Position numbers and translations under genes: made by a program
The notes under the pieces: model-generated
Database searches by the model: none
What the model saw: only the letters and a program-made list of their open reading frames with translations
What the model was told of the DNA's origin: nothing
DNA from: Rugalucina vietnamica
Lineage: Eukaryota > Mollusca > Bivalvia > Lucinida > Lucinidae
Reading direction: 5' to 3'
DNA: 64,000 nucleotides
Assembly: GCA_964017185.1 (NCBI GenBank)
Contig: OZ024872.1
Location: 60,753,817-60,817,816, forward strand
Shown: positions 46,701-61,600 of the stretch, piece after piece
Layout of the letters: every line of letters begins with the position of its first letter
Numbering within the stretch: the stretch's first letter is position 1

Positions 46701-46928
46701 TAGCTGTGAATTCGACTTATCTTCGAATTAACAACTAACAGCTGAATAAACAGCTAGCTGTGAATTCGCAATGTCTTCGAATTAACAACTAACAGCTGAA
46801 TAAACAGCTAGCTGTGAATTCGGATTATCTTCGAATTAACAACTAACAGCTGAATAAACAGCTAGCTGTGAATTCGCCATGTTCTTTGAATTAACAACTA
46901 ACAGCTGAATAAACAGCTAGCTGTGAAT
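40706..46928. repeat. Satellite higher-order unit, 6,223 bp, copy 1
   Basis: It begins at the rare monomer CGCCTTGTCTTCG, followed by two CGATTTATCTTCG monomers and CGCCATCTCTTCG. Rare variants inside (CCAACGAACAGCTG at 41428, AAACACCAAGCTG at 42420, CGCTATG at 43088, AACTGAATGAACAG at 44358) all recur 6,222-6,224 bp later. Confidence 0.9.
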
Positions 46929-49900
46929 TCGCCTTGTCTTCGAATTAACAACTAACAGCTGAATAAACAGCTAGCTGTGAATTCGATTTATCTTCGAATT
47001 AACAACTAACAGCTGAATAAACAGCTAGCTGTGAATTCGATTTATCTTCGAATTAACAACTAACAGCTGAATAAACAGCTAGCTGTGAATTCGCCATCTC
47101 TTCGAATAAACAACTAACAGCTGAATAAACAGCTAGCTGTGAATTCGACTTGTCTTCGAATTAACAACTAACAGCTGAATAAACAGCTAGCTGTGAATTC
47201 GCCATGTCTTCGAATTAACAACTAACAGCTGAATAAACAGCTAGCTGTGAATTCGCCATGTCTTCGAATTAACAACTAACAGCTGAATAAACAGCTAGCT
47301 GTGAATTCGACTTGTCTTCGAATTAACAACTAACAGCTGAATAAACAGCTAGCTGTGAATTCGCCATGTCTTCGAATTAACAACTAACAGCTGAATAAAC
47401 AGCTAGCTGTGAATTCGACTTATCTTCGAATTAACAACTAACAGCTGAATAAACAGCTAGCTGTGAATTCGCCATGTCTTCGAATTAACAACTAACAGCT
47501 GAATAAACAGCTAGCTGTGAATTCGACTTATCTTCGAATTAACAACTAACAGCTGAATAAACAGCTAGCTGTGAATTCGCCATGTCTTCGAATTAACAAC
47601 TAACAGCTGAATAAACAGCTAGCTGTGAATTCGACTTATCTTCGAATTACCAACGAACAGCTGAATAAACAGCTAGCTGTGAATTCGCCATGTCTTCGAA
47701 TTAACAACCAACAGCTGACTAAACAGCTAGCTGTGAATTCGACTTGTCTTCGAATTAACAACTAACAGCTGAATAAACAGCTAGCTGTGAATTCGCCATG
47801 TCTTCGAATTAACAACTAACAGCTGAATAAACAGCTAGCTGTGAATTCGACTTATCTTCGAATTAACAACTAACAGCTGAATAAACAGCTAGCTGTGAAT
47901 TCGCCATGTTCTTTGAATTAACAACTAGCAGCTGAATAAACAGCTAGCTGTGAATTCGACTTGTCTTCGAATTAACAACTAACAGCGGAATAAACAGCTA
48001 GCTGTGAATTCGCCATGTCTTCGAATTAACAACTAACAGCTGAATAAACAGCTAGCTGTGAATTCGCCATGTCTTCGAATTAACAACTAACAGCTGAATA
48101 AACAGCTAGCTGTGAATTCGCCATGTTCTTTGAATTAACAACTAACAGCTGAATAAACAGCTAGCTGTGAATTCGACTTGTCTTCGAATTAACAACTAAC
48201 AGCTGAATAAACAGCTAGCTGTGAATTCGCCATGTCTTCGAATTAACAACTAACAGCTGAATAAACAGCTAGCTGTGAATTCGACTTGTCTTCGAATTAA
48301 CAACTAAAAGCTGAATAAACAGCTAGCTGTGAATTTGCCATGTCTTCGAATTAACAACTAACAGCTGAATAAACAGCTAGCTGTGAATTCGCCATGTCTT
48401 CGAATTAACAACTAACAGCTGAATAAACAGCTAGCTGTGAATTCGACTTATCTTCGAATTAACAACTAACAGCTGAATAAACAGCTAGCTGTGAATTCGC
48501 CATGTTCTTTGAATTAACAACTAACAGCTGAATAAACAGCTAGCTGTGAATTCGACTTGTCTTCGAATTAACAACTAACAGCTGAATAAACAGCTAGCTG
48601 TGAATTCGCCATGTCTTCGAATTAACAACTAACAGCTGAATAAACACCAAGCTGTGAATTCGACTTATCTTCGAATTTACAACTAACAGCTGAATAAACA
48701 GCTAGCTGTGAATTCGACTTGTCTTCGAATTAACAACTAACAGCTGAATAAACAGCTAGCTGTGAATTCGCCATGTCTTCGAATTAACAACTAACAGCTG
48801 AATAAACAGCTAGCTGTGAATTCGACTTATCTTCGAATTAACAACTAACAGCTGAATAAACAGCTAGCTGTGAATTCGCCATGTTCTTTGAATTAACAAC
48901 TAACAGCAGAATAAACAGCTAGCTGTGAATTCGACTTGTCTTCGAATTAACAACTAACAGCTGAATAAACAGCTAGCTGTGAATTCGCCATGTCTTCGAA
49001 TTAACAACTAACAGCTGAATAAACAGCTAGCTGTGAATTCGACTTGTCTTCGAATTAACAAATAACAGCGGAATAAACAGCTAGCTGTGAATTCGCCATG
49101 TCTTCGAATTAACAACTAACAGCTGAATAAACAGCTAGCTGTGAATTCGCCATGTCTTCGAATTAACAACTAACAGCTGAATAAACAGCTAGCTGTGAAT
49201 TCGCCATGTTCTTTGAATTAACAACTAACAGCTGAATAAACAGCTAGCTGTGAATTCGACTTGTCTTCGAATTAACAACTAACAGCTGAATAAACAGCTA
49301 GCTGTGAATTCGCTATGTCTTCGAATTAACAACTAACAGCTGAATAAACAGCTAGCTGTGAATTCGACTTGTCTTCGAATTAACAACTAAAAGCTGAATA
49401 AACAGCTAGCTGTGAATTTGCCATGTCTTCGAATTAACAACTAAAAGCTGAATAAACAGCTAGCTGTGAATTCGCCATGTCTTCGAATTAACAACTAACA
49501 GCTGAATAAACAGCTAGCTGTGAATTCGACTTATCTTCAAATTAACAACTAACAGCTGAATAAACAGCTAGCTGTGAATTCGCCATGTTCTTTGAATTAA
49601 CAACTAACAGCTGAATAAACAGCTAGCTGTGAATTCGACTTGTCTTCGAATTAACAACTAACAGCTGAATAAACAGCTAGCTGTGAATTCGCCATGTCTT
49701 CGAATTAACAACTAACAGCTGAATAAACACCAAGCTGTGAATTCGACTTATCTTCGAATTTACAACTAACAGCTGAATAAACAGCTAGCTGTGAATTCGA
49801 CTTGTCTTCGAATTAACAACTAACAGCTGAATAAACAGCTAGCTGTGAATTCGCCATGTCTTCGAATTAACAACTAACAGCTGAATAAACAGCTAGCTGT

Positions 49901-52900
49901 GAATTCGACTTATCTTCGAATTAACAACTAACAGCTGAATAAACAGCTAGCTGTGAATTCGCCATGTTCTTTGAATTAACAACTAACAGCAGAATAAACA
50001 GCTAGCTGTGAATTCGACTTGTCTTCGAATTAACAACTAACAGCTGAATAAACAGCTAGCTGTGAATTCGCCATGTCTTCGAATTAACAACTAACAGCTG
50101 AATAAACAGCTAGCTGTGAATTCGCCATGTCTTCGAATTAACAACTTACAGCTGAATAAACAGCTAGCTGTGAATTTGACTTATCTTCGAATTAACAACT
50201 AACAGCTGAATAAACAGCTAGCTGTGAATTTGCCATGTTTTCGAATTAACAACTAACAGCGGAATAAACAGCTAGCTGTGAATTCGCCATGTCTTCGAAT
50301 TAACAACTAACAGCTGAATAAACAGCTAGCTGTGAATTCGACTTATCTTCGAATTAACAACTAACAGCTGAATAAACAGCTAGCTGTGAATTCGCAATGT
50401 CTTCGAATTAACAACTAACAGCTGAATAAACAGCTAGCTGTGAATTCGGATTATCTTCGAATTAACAACTAACAGCTGAATAAACAGCTAGCTGTGAATT
50501 CGACTTGTCTTCGAATTAACAACTAACAGCTGAATAAACAGCTAGCTGTGAATTCGACTTGTCTTCGAATTAACAACTAACAACTGAATGAACAGCTAGC
50601 TGTGAATTCGCCATGTCTTCGAATTAACAACTAACAGCTGAATAAACAGCTAGCTGTGAATTCGCCATGTCTTCGAATTAACAACTAACAGCTGAATAAA
50701 CAGCTAGCTGTGAATTCGCCATGTTCTTTGAATTAAAAACTAACAGCTGAATAAACAGCTAGCTGTGAATTCGACTTGTCTTCGAATTAACAACTAACAG
50801 CTGAATAAACAGCTAGCTGTGAATTCGCCATGTCTTCGAATTAACAACTAACAGCTGAATAAACAGCTAGCTGTGAATTCGACTTATCTTCGTATTTACA
50901 ACTAACAGCTGAATAAACAGCTAGCTGTTAATTCGCCATGTCTTCGAATTAACAACGAACAGCGGAATAAACAGCTAGCTGTGAATTCGCCATGTCTTCG
51001 AATTAACAACTAACAGTTGAATAAACAGCTAACTATGAATTCGACTTATCTTCGAATTAACAACTAACAGCTGAATAAACAGCTAGCTGTGAATTAGACT
51101 TGTCTTCGAATTAACAACTAACAGCTGAATAAACAGCTAGCTGTGAATTCGACTTGTCTTCGAATTAACAACTAACAGCTGAATAAACAGCTAGCTGTGA
51201 ATTCGGATTATCTTCGAATTAACAACTAACATCTGAATAAACAGCTAGCTGTGAATTCGCCATGTTCTTTGAATTAACAACTAACAGCTGAATAAAAAGC
51301 TAGCTGTGAATTCGACTTGTCTTCGAATTAACAACGAACAGATGAATAAACAGCTAGCTTTGAATTCGACTTGTCTTCGAATTAACAACTAACAGCAGGT
51401 AGCTGTGAATTCGCCATGTCTTCGAATTAACAACTAACAACTGAACAAACAGCTGGCTGTGAATTCGACTTATCTTCGAATTAACAACAAACAGCTGAAT
51501 AAATAGGTAGCTGTGAATTCGCCATGTCTTCGAATTAACAACTAACAGCTGAATAAACAGCTAGCTGTGAATTCGCCATGTCTTCGAATTAACAACTAAC
51601 AGCTGAATAAACAGCTAGCTGTTAATTCGCCATGTCTTCGAATTAACAACTAACAGCTGAATAAACAGCTAGCTGTGAATTCGCCATGTTCTTTGAATTA
51701 ACAACTAACAGCTGAATAAACAGCTAGCTGTGAATTCGACTTGTCTTCGAATTAACAACTAACAGCTGAATAAACAGCTAGCTGTGAATTCGCCATGTCT
51801 TCGAATTAACAACTAACAGCTGAATAAACAGCTAGCTGTGAATTCGACTTATCTTCGAATTAACAACTAACAGCTGAATAAACAGCTAGCTGTGAATTCG
51901 CCATGTTCTTTGAATTAACAACTAACAGCAGAATAAACAGCTAGCTGTGAATTCGACTTGTCTTCGAATTAACAACTAACAGCTGAATAAACAGCTAGCT
52001 GTGAATTCGCCATGTCTTCGAATTAACAACTAACAGCTGAATAAACAGCTAGCTGTGAATTCGCCATGTCTTCGAATTAACAACTAACAGCTGAATAAAC
52101 AGCTAGCTGTGAATTCGACTTATCTTCGAATTAACAACTAACAGCTGAATAAACAGCTAGCTGTGAATTCGCCATGTTCTTTGAATTAACAACTAACAGC
52201 TGAATAAACAGCTTGCTGTGAATTCGACTTGTCTTCGAATTAACAACTAACAGCTGAATAAACAGCTAGCTGTGAATTCGCCATGTCTTCGAATTAACAA
52301 CTAACAGCTGAATAAACACCAAGCTGTGAATTCGACTTATCTTCGAATTTACAACTAACAGCTGAATAAACAGCTAGCTGTGAATTCGACTTGTCTTCGA
52401 ATTAACAACTAACAGCTGAATAAACAGCTAGCTGTGAATTCGCCATGTCTTCGAATTAACAACTAACAGCTGAATAAACAGCTAGCTGTGAATTCGACTT
52501 ATCTTCGAATTAACAACTAACAGCTGAATAAACAGCTAGCTGTGAATTCGCCATGTTCTTTGAATTAACAACTAACAGCAGAATAAACAGCTAGCTGTGA
52601 ATTCGACTTGTCTTCGAATTAACAACTAACAGCTGAATAAACAGCTAGCTGTGAATTCGCCATGTCTTCGAATTAACAACTAACAGCTGAATAAACAGCT
52701 AGCTGTGAATTCGCCATGTCTTCGAATTAACAACTTACAGCTGAATAAACAGCTAGCTGTGAATTTGACTTATCTTCGAATTAACAACTAACAGCTGAAT
52801 AAACAGCTAGCTGTGAATTTGCCATGTTTTCGAATTAACAACTAACAGCGGAATAAACAGCTAGCTGTGAATTCGCCATGTCTTCGAATTAACAACTAAC

Positions 52901-53142
52901 AGCTGAATAAACAGCTAGCTGTGAATTCGACTTATCTTCGAATTAACAACTAACAGCTGAATAAACAGCTAGCTGTGAATTCGCAATGTCTTCGAATTAA
53001 CAACTAACAGCTGAATAAACAGCTAGCTGTGAATTCGGATTATCTTCGAATTAACAACTAACAGCTGAATAAACAGCTAGCTGTGAATTCGCCATGTTCT
53101 TTGAATTAACAACTAACAGCTGAATAAACAGCTAGCTGTGAA
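46929..53142. repeat. Satellite higher-order unit, copy 2 (6,214 bp)
   Basis: It starts exactly where copy 1 ends and repeats the same order of rare monomers. The main length difference is a 9-bp deletion near 51393 (AACAGCAGGTAGC in place of AACAGCTGAATAAACAGGTAGC). Only a handful of base changes were noticed (for example near 49062, 49445 and 49538). Confidence 0.9.
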
Positions 53143-56100
53143 TTCGACTTGTCTTCGAATTAACAACTAACAGCTGAATAAACAGCTAGCTGTGAATTCG
53201 ACTTGTCTTCGAATTAACAACTAACAACTGAATGAACAGCTAGCTGTGAATTCGCCATGTCTTCGAATTAACAACTAACAGCTGAATAAACAGCTAGCTG
53301 TGAATTCGCCATGTCTTCGAATTAACAACTAACAGCTGAATAAACAGCTAGCTGTGAATTCGCCATGTTCTTTGAATTAAAAACTAACAGCTGAATAAAC
53401 AGCTAGCTGTGAATTCGACTTGTCTTCGAATTAACAACTAACAGCTGAATAAACAGCTAGCTGTGAATTCGCCATGTCTTCGAATTAACAACTAACAGCT
53501 GAATAAACAGCTAGCTGTGAATTCGACTTATCTTCGAATTAACAACTAACAGCTGAATAAACAGCTAGCTGTTAATTCGCCATGTCTTCGAATTAACAAC
53601 GAACAGCTGAATAAACAGCTAGCTGTGAATTCGCCATGTCTTCGAATTAACAACTAACAGCTGAATAAACAGCTAGCTGTGAATTCGACTTATCTTCGTA
53701 TTTACAACTAACAGCTGAATAAACAGCTAGCTGTTAATTCGCCATGTCTTCGAATTAACAACGAACAGCGGAATAAACAGCTAGCTGTGAATTCGCCATG
53801 TCTTCGAATTAACAACTAACAGTTGAATAAACAGCTAACTATGAATTCGACTTATCTTCGAATTAACAACTAACAGCTGAATAAACAGCTAGCTGTGAAT
53901 TAGACTTGTCTTCGAATTAACAACTAACAGCTGAATAAACAGCTAGCTGTGAATTCGACTTGTCTTCGAATTAACAACTAACAGCTGAATAAACAGCTAG
54001 CTGTGAATTCGGATTATCTTCGAATTAACAACTAACATCTGAATAAACAGCTAGCTGTGAATTCGCCATGTTCTTTGAATTAACAACTAACAGCTGAATA
54101 AAAAGCTAGCTGTGAATTCGACTTGTCTTCGAATTAACAACGAACAGATGAATAAACAGCTAGCTTTGAATTCGACTTGTCTTCGAATTAACAACTAACA
54201 GCTGAATAAACAGGTAGCTGTGAATTCGCCATGTCTTCGAATTAACAACTAACAACTGAACAAACAGCTAGCTGTGAATTCGACTTATCTTCGAATTAAC
54301 AACAAACAGCTGAATAAATAGGTAGCTGTGAATTCGCCATGTCTTCGAATTAACAACTAACAGCTGAATAAACAGCTAGCTGTGAATTCGCCATGTCTTC
54401 GAATTAACAACTAACAGCTGAATAAACAGCTAGCTGTTAATTCGCCATGTCTTCGAATTAACAACTAACAGCTGAATAAACAGCTAGCTGTGAATTCGCC
54501 ATGTTCTTTGAATTAACAACTAACAGCTGAATAAACAGCTAGCTGTGAATTCGACTTGTCTTCGAATTAACAACTAACAGCTGAATAAACAGCTAGCTGT
54601 GAATTCGCCATGTCTTCGAATTAACAACTAACAGCTGAATAAACAGCTAGCTGTGAATTCGACTTATCTTCGAATTAACAACTAACAGCTGAATAAACAG
54701 CTAGCTGTGAATTCGCCATGTTCTTTGAATTAACAACTAACAGCAGAATAAACAGCTAGCTGTGAATTCGACTTGTCTTCGAATTAACAACTAACAGCTG
54801 AATAAACAGCTAGCTGTGAATTCGCCATGTCTTCGAATTAACAACTAACAGCTGAATAAACAGCTAGCTGTGAATTCGCCATGTCTTCGAATTAACAACT
54901 AACAGCTGAATAAACAGCTAGCTGTGAATTCGACTTATCTTCGAATTAACAACTAACAGCTGAATAAACAGCTAGCTGTGAATTCGCCATGTTCTTTGAA
55001 TTAACAACTAACAGCTGAATAAACAGCTTGCTGTGAATTCGACTTGTCTTCGAATTAACAACTAACAGCTGAATAAACAGCTAGCTGTGAATTCGCCATG
55101 TCTTCGAATTAACAACTAACAGCTGAATAAACACCAAGCTGTGAATTCGACTTATCTTCGAATTTACAACTAACAGCTGAATAAACAGCTAGCTGTGAAT
55201 TCGACTTGTCTTCGAATTAACAACTAACAGCTGAATAAACAGCTAGCTGTGAATTCGCCATGTCTTCGAATTAACAACTAACAGCTGAATAAACAGCTAG
55301 CTGTGAATTCGACTTATCTTCGAATTAACAACTAACAGCTGAATAAACAGCTAGCTGTGAATTCGCCATGTTCTTTGAATTAACAACTAACAGCAGAATA
55401 AACAGCTAGCTGTGAATTCGACTTGTCTTCGAATTAACAACTAACAGCTGAATAAACAGCTAGCTGTGAATTCGCCATGTGTTCGAATTAACAACTAACA
55501 GCTGAATAAACAGCTAGCTGTGAATTCGCCATGTCTTCGAATTAACAACTTACAGCTGAATAAACAGCTAGCTGTGAATTTGACTTATCTTCGAATTAAC
55601 AACTAACAGCTGAATAAACAGCTAGCCGTGAATTTGCCATGTTTTCGAATTAACAACTAACAGCGGAATAAACAGCTAGCTGTGAATTCGCCATGTCTTC
55701 GAATTAACAACTAACAGCTGAATAAACAGCTAGCTGTGAATTCGACTTATCTTCGAATTAACAACTAACAGCTGAATAAACAGCTAGCTGTGAATTCGCA
55801 ATGTCTTCGAATTAACAACTAACAGCTGAATAAACAGCTAGCTGTGAATTCGGATTATCTTCGAATTAACAACTAACAGCTGAATAAACAGCTAGCTGTG
55901 AATTCGCCATGTTCTTTGAATTAACAACTAACAGCTGAATAAACAGCTAGCTGTGAATTCGACTTGTCTTCGAATTAACAACTAACAGCTGAATAAACAG
56001 CTAGCTGTGAATTCGACTTGTCTTCGAATTAACAACTAACAACTGAATGAACAGCTAGCTGTGAATTCGCCATGTCTTCGAATTAACAACTAACAGCTGA

Positions 56101-58600
56101 ATAAACAGCTAGCTGTGAATTCGCCATGTCTTCGAATTAACAACTAACAGCTGAATAAACAGCTAGCTGTGAATTCGCCATGTTCTTTGAATTAAAAACT
56201 AACAGCTGAATAAACAGCTAGCTGTGAATTCGACTTGTCTTCGAATTAACAACTAACAGCTGAATAAACAGCTAGCTGTGAATTCGCCATGTCTTCGAAT
56301 TAACAACTAACAGCTGAATAAACAACTAGCTGTGAATTCGACTTATCTTTGTATTTACAACTAACAGCTGAATAAACAGCTAGCTGTTAATTCGCCATGT
56401 CTTCGAATTAACAACGAACAGCGGAATAAACAGCTAGCTGTGAATTCGACTTGTCTTCGAATTAACAACTAACAGCTGAATAAACAGCTAGCTGTGAATT
56501 CGGATTATCTTCGAATTAACAACTAACATCTGAATAAACAGCTAGCTGTGAATTCGCCATGTTCTTTGAATTAACAACTAACAGCTGAATAAAAAGCTAG
56601 CTGTGAATTCGACTTGTCTTCGAATTAACAACTAACAGATGAATAAACAGCTAGCTTTGAATTCGACTTGTCTTCGAATTAACAACTAACAGCTGAATAA
56701 ACAGGTAGCTGTGAATTCGCCATGTCTTCGAATTAACAACTAACAACTGAATAAACAGCTAGCTGTGAATTCGACTTATCTTCGAATTAACAACTAACAG
56801 CTGAATAAATAGGTAGCTGTGAATTCGCCATGTCTTCGAATTAACAACTAACAGCTGAATAAACAGCTAGCTGTGAATTCGCCATGTCTTCGAATTAACA
56901 ACTAACAGCTGAATAAACAGCTAGCTGTTAATTCGCCATGTCTTCGAATTAACAACTAACAGCTGAATAAACAGCTAGCTGTAAATTCGCCATGTTCTTT
57001 GAATTAACAACTAACAGCTGAATAAACAGCTAGCTGTGAATTCGACTTGTCTTCGAATTAACAACTAACAGCTGAATAAACAGCTAGCTGTGAATTCGCC
57101 ATGTCTTCGAATTAACAACTAACAGCTGAATAAACAGCTAGCTGTGAATTCGACTTATCTTCGAATTAACAACTAACAGCTGAATAAACAGCTAGCTGTG
57201 AATTCGCCATGTTCTTTGAATTAACAACTAACAGCAGAATAAACAGCTAGCTGTGAATTCGACTTGTCTTCGAATTAACAACTAACAGCTGAATAAACAG
57301 CTAGCTGTGAATTCGCCATGTCTTCGAATTAACAACTAACAGCTGAATAAACAGCTAGCTGTGAATTCGCCATGTCTTCGAATTAACAACTAACAGCTGA
57401 ATAAACAGCTAGCTGTGAATTCGACTTATCTTCGAATTAACAACTAACAGCTGAATAAACAGCTAGCTGTGAATTCGCCATGTTCTTTGAATTAACAACT
57501 AACAGCTGAATAAACAGCTTGCTGTGAATTCGCCATGTCTTCGAATTAACAACTAACAGCTGAATAAACAGCTAGCTGTGAATTCGCCATGTCTTCGAAT
57601 TAACAACTAACAGCTGAATAAACACCAAGCTGTGAATTCGATCATCTTCGAATTTACAACTAACAGCTGAATAAACAGCTAGCTGTGAATTCGACTTGTC
57701 TTCGAATTAACAACTAACAGCTGAATAAACAGCTAGCTGTGAATTCGCCATGTCTTCGAATTAACAACTAACAGCTGAATAAACAGCTAGCTGTGAATTC
57801 GCCATGTCTTCGAATTAACAACTTACAGCTGAATAAACAGCTAGCTGTGAATTTGACTTATCTTCGAATTAACAACTAACAGCTGAAGAAACAGCTAGCT
57901 GTGAATTTGCCATGTTTTCGAATTAACAAATAACAGCGGAATAAACAGCTAGCTGTGAATTCGCCATGTCTTCGAATTAACAACTAACAGCTGAATAAAC
58001 AGCTAGCTGTGAATTCGACTTATCTTCGAATTAACAACTAACAGCTGAATAAACAGCTAGCTGTGAATTCGCAATGTCTTCGAATTAACAACTAACAGCT
58101 GAATAAACAGCTAGCTGTGAATTCGGATTATCTTCGAATTAACAACTAACAGCTGAATAAACAGCTAGCTGTGAATTCGCCATGTTCTTTGAATTAACAA
58201 CTAACAGCTGAATAAACAGCTAGCTGTGAATTCGACTTGTCTTCGAATTAACAACTAACAGCTGAATAAAGAGCTAGCTGTGAATTCGACTTGTCTTCGA
58301 ATTAACAACTAACAACTGAATAAACAGCTAGCTGTGAATTCGCCATGTCTTCGAATTAACAACTAACAGCTGATTAAACAGCTAGCTGTGAATTCGACAT
58401 GTCTTCGAATTAACAACTAACAGCTGAATAAACAGCTAGCTGTGAATTCGCCATGTTCTTTGAATTAACAACTAACAGCTGAATAAACAGCTAGCTGTGA
58501 ATTCGACTTGTCTTCGAATTAACAGCTAACAGCTGAATAAACAGCTAGCTGTGAATTCGCCATGTCTTCGAATTAACAACTAACAGCTGAATAAACAGCT
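53143..58600. repeat. Satellite block following the ~2.8-kb period
   Basis: The order of rare variants from about 50,500 restarts here. AACTGAATGAACAG at 53225 recurs at 56040, AAACACCAAG at 52315 recurs at 55130, and AACTATGAATTCGAC at 51030 recurs at 53845, all 2,815 bp apart. The next AAACACCAAG is 2,491 bp further on, 324 bp (exactly six monomers) shorter. Confidence 0.75.
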
Positions 58601-61600
58601 AGCTGTGAATTCGACTTATCTTCGTATTTACAACTAACAGCTGAATAAACAGCTAGCTGTGAATTTGCCATGTTTTCGAATTAACAACTAACAGCGGAAT
58701 AAACAGCTAGCTGTGAATTCGCCATGTCTTCGAATTAACAACTAACAGCTGAATAAACAGCTAGCTGTGAATTCGACTTATCTTCGAATTAACAACTAAC
58801 AGCTGAATAAACAGCTAGCTGTGAATTCGCAATGTCTTCGAATTAACAACTAACAGTTCAATAAACAGCTAACTATGAATTCGACTTATCTTCGAATTAA
58901 CAACTAACAGCTGAATAAACAGCTAGCTGTGAATTAGACTTGTCTTCGAATTAACAACTAACAGCTGAATAAACAGCTAGCTGTGAATTCGCCATGTCTT
59001 CGAATTAACAACTAACAGCTGAATAAACAGCTAGCTGTGAATTGGCCATGTCTTCGAATTAACAACTTACAGCTGAATAAACAGCTAGCTGTGAATTTGA
59101 CTTATCTTCGAATTAACAACTAACAGCTGAATAAACAGCTAGCTGTGAATTTGCCATGTTTTCGAATTAACAACTAACAGCGGAATAAACAGCTAGCTGT
59201 GAATTCGCCATGTCTTCGAATTAACAACTAACAGCTGAATAAACAGCTAGCTGTGAATTCGACTTATCTTCGAATTAACAACTAACAGCTGAATAAACAG
59301 CTAGCTGTGAATTCGCAATGTCTTCGAATTAACAACTAACAGCTGAATAAACAGCTAGCTGTGAATTCGGATTATCTTCGAATTAACAACTAACAGCTGA
59401 ATAAACAGCTAGCTGTGAATTCGCCATGTTCTTTGAATTAACAACTAACAGCTGAATAAACAGCTAGCTGTGAATTCGACTTGTCTTCGAATTAACAACT
59501 AACAGCTGAATAAACAGCTAGCTGTGAATTCGACTTGTCTTCGAATTAACAACTAACAACTGAATAAACAGCTAGCTGTGAATTCGCCATGTCTTCGAAT
59601 TAACAACTAACAGCTGATTAAACAGCTAGCTGTGAATTCGCCATGTCTTCGAATTAACAACTAACAGCTGAATAAACAGCTAGCTGTGAATTCGCCATGT
59701 TCTTTGAATTAACAACTAACAGCTGAATAAACAGCTAGCTGTGAATTCGACTTGTCTTCGAATTAACAACTAACAGCTGAATAAACAGCTAGCTGTGAAT
59801 TCGCCATGTCTTCGAATTAACAACTAACAGCTGAATAAACAGCTAGCTGTGAATTCGACTTATCTTCGTATTTACAACTAACAGCTGAATAAACAGCTAG
59901 CTGTTAATTCGCCATGTCTTCGAATTAACAACGAACAGCGGAATAAACAGCTAGCTGTGAATTCGCCATGTCTTCGAATTAACAACTAACAGTTGAATAA
60001 ACAGCTAACTATGAATTCGACTTATCTTCGAATTAACAACTAACAGCTGAATAAACAGCTAGCTGTGAATTAGACTTGTCTTCGAATTAACAACTAACAG
60101 CTGAATAAACAGCTAGCTGTGAATTCGACTTGTCTTCGAATTAACAACTAACAGCTGAATAAACAGCTAGCTGTGAATTCGGATTATCTTCGAATTAACA
60201 ACTAACATCTGAATAAACAGCTAGCTGTGAATTCGCCATGTTCTTTGAATTAACAACTAACAGCTGAATAAAAAGCTAGCTGTGAATTCGACTTGTCTTC
60301 GAATTAACAACTAACAGATGAATAAACAGCTAGCTTTGAATTCGACTTGTCTTCGAATTAACAACTAACAGCTGAATAAACAGGTAGCTGTGAATTCGCC
60401 ATGTCTTCGAATTAACAACTAACAACTGAATAAACAGCTAGCTGTGAATTCGACTTATCTTCGAATTAACAACTAACAGCTGAATAAATAGGTAGCTGTG
60501 AATTCGCCATGTCTTCGAATTAACAACTAACAGCTGAATAAACAGCTAGCTGTGAATTCGCCATGTCTTCGAATTAACAACTAACAGCTGAATAAACAGC
60601 TAGCTGTTAATTCGCCATGTCTTCGAATTAACAACTAACAGCTGAATAAACAGCTAGCTGTGAATTCGCCATGTTCTTTGAATTAACAACTAACAGCTGA
60701 ATAAACAGCTAGCTGTGAATTCGACTTGTCTTCGAATTAACAACTAACAGCTGAATAAACAGCTAGCTGTGAATTCGCCATGTTCTTTGAATTAACAACT
60801 AACAGCTGAATAAACAGCTAGCTGTGAATTCGACTTGTCTTCGAATTAACAACTAACAGCTGAATAAACAGCTAGCTGTGAACTCGCCATGTCTTCGAAT
60901 TAACAACTAACAGCTGAATAAACAGCTTGCTGTGAATTCGACTTATCTTCGAATTAACAACTAACAGCTGAATAAACAGCTAGCTGTGAATTCGACTTAT
61001 CTTCGAATTAACAACTAACAGCTGAATAAACAGCTTGCTGTGAATTCGATTTATATTCGAATTAACAACTAACAGCTGGATAAACAGCTAGCTGTGAATT
61101 CGCAATGTCTTCGAATTAACAACTAACAGCTGAATAAACAGCTAGCTGTGAATTCGGATTATCTTCGAATTAACAACTAACAGCTGAATAAATAGCTAGC
61201 TGTGAATTCGCCATGTTCTTTGAATTAACTACTAACAGCTGAATAAACAGCTAGCTGTGAATTCGACTTGTCTTCGAATTAACAACTAACAGCTGAATAA
61301 ACAGCTAGCTGTGAATTCGACTTATCTTCGAATTAACAACTAACAGCTGAATAAATAGCTAGCTGTGAATTCGCCATGTTCTTTGAATTAACTACTAACA
61401 GCTGAATAAACAGCTAGCTGTGAATTCGACTTGTCTTCGAATTAACAACTAACAGCTGAATAAACAGCTAGCTGTGAATTCGACTTATCTTCGAATTAAC
61501 AACTAACAGCTGAATAAACAGCTAGCTGTGAATTCGCCATGTCTTCGAATTAACAACTAACAGCTGAATAAACAGCTAGCTGTGAATTCGCCATGTCTTC

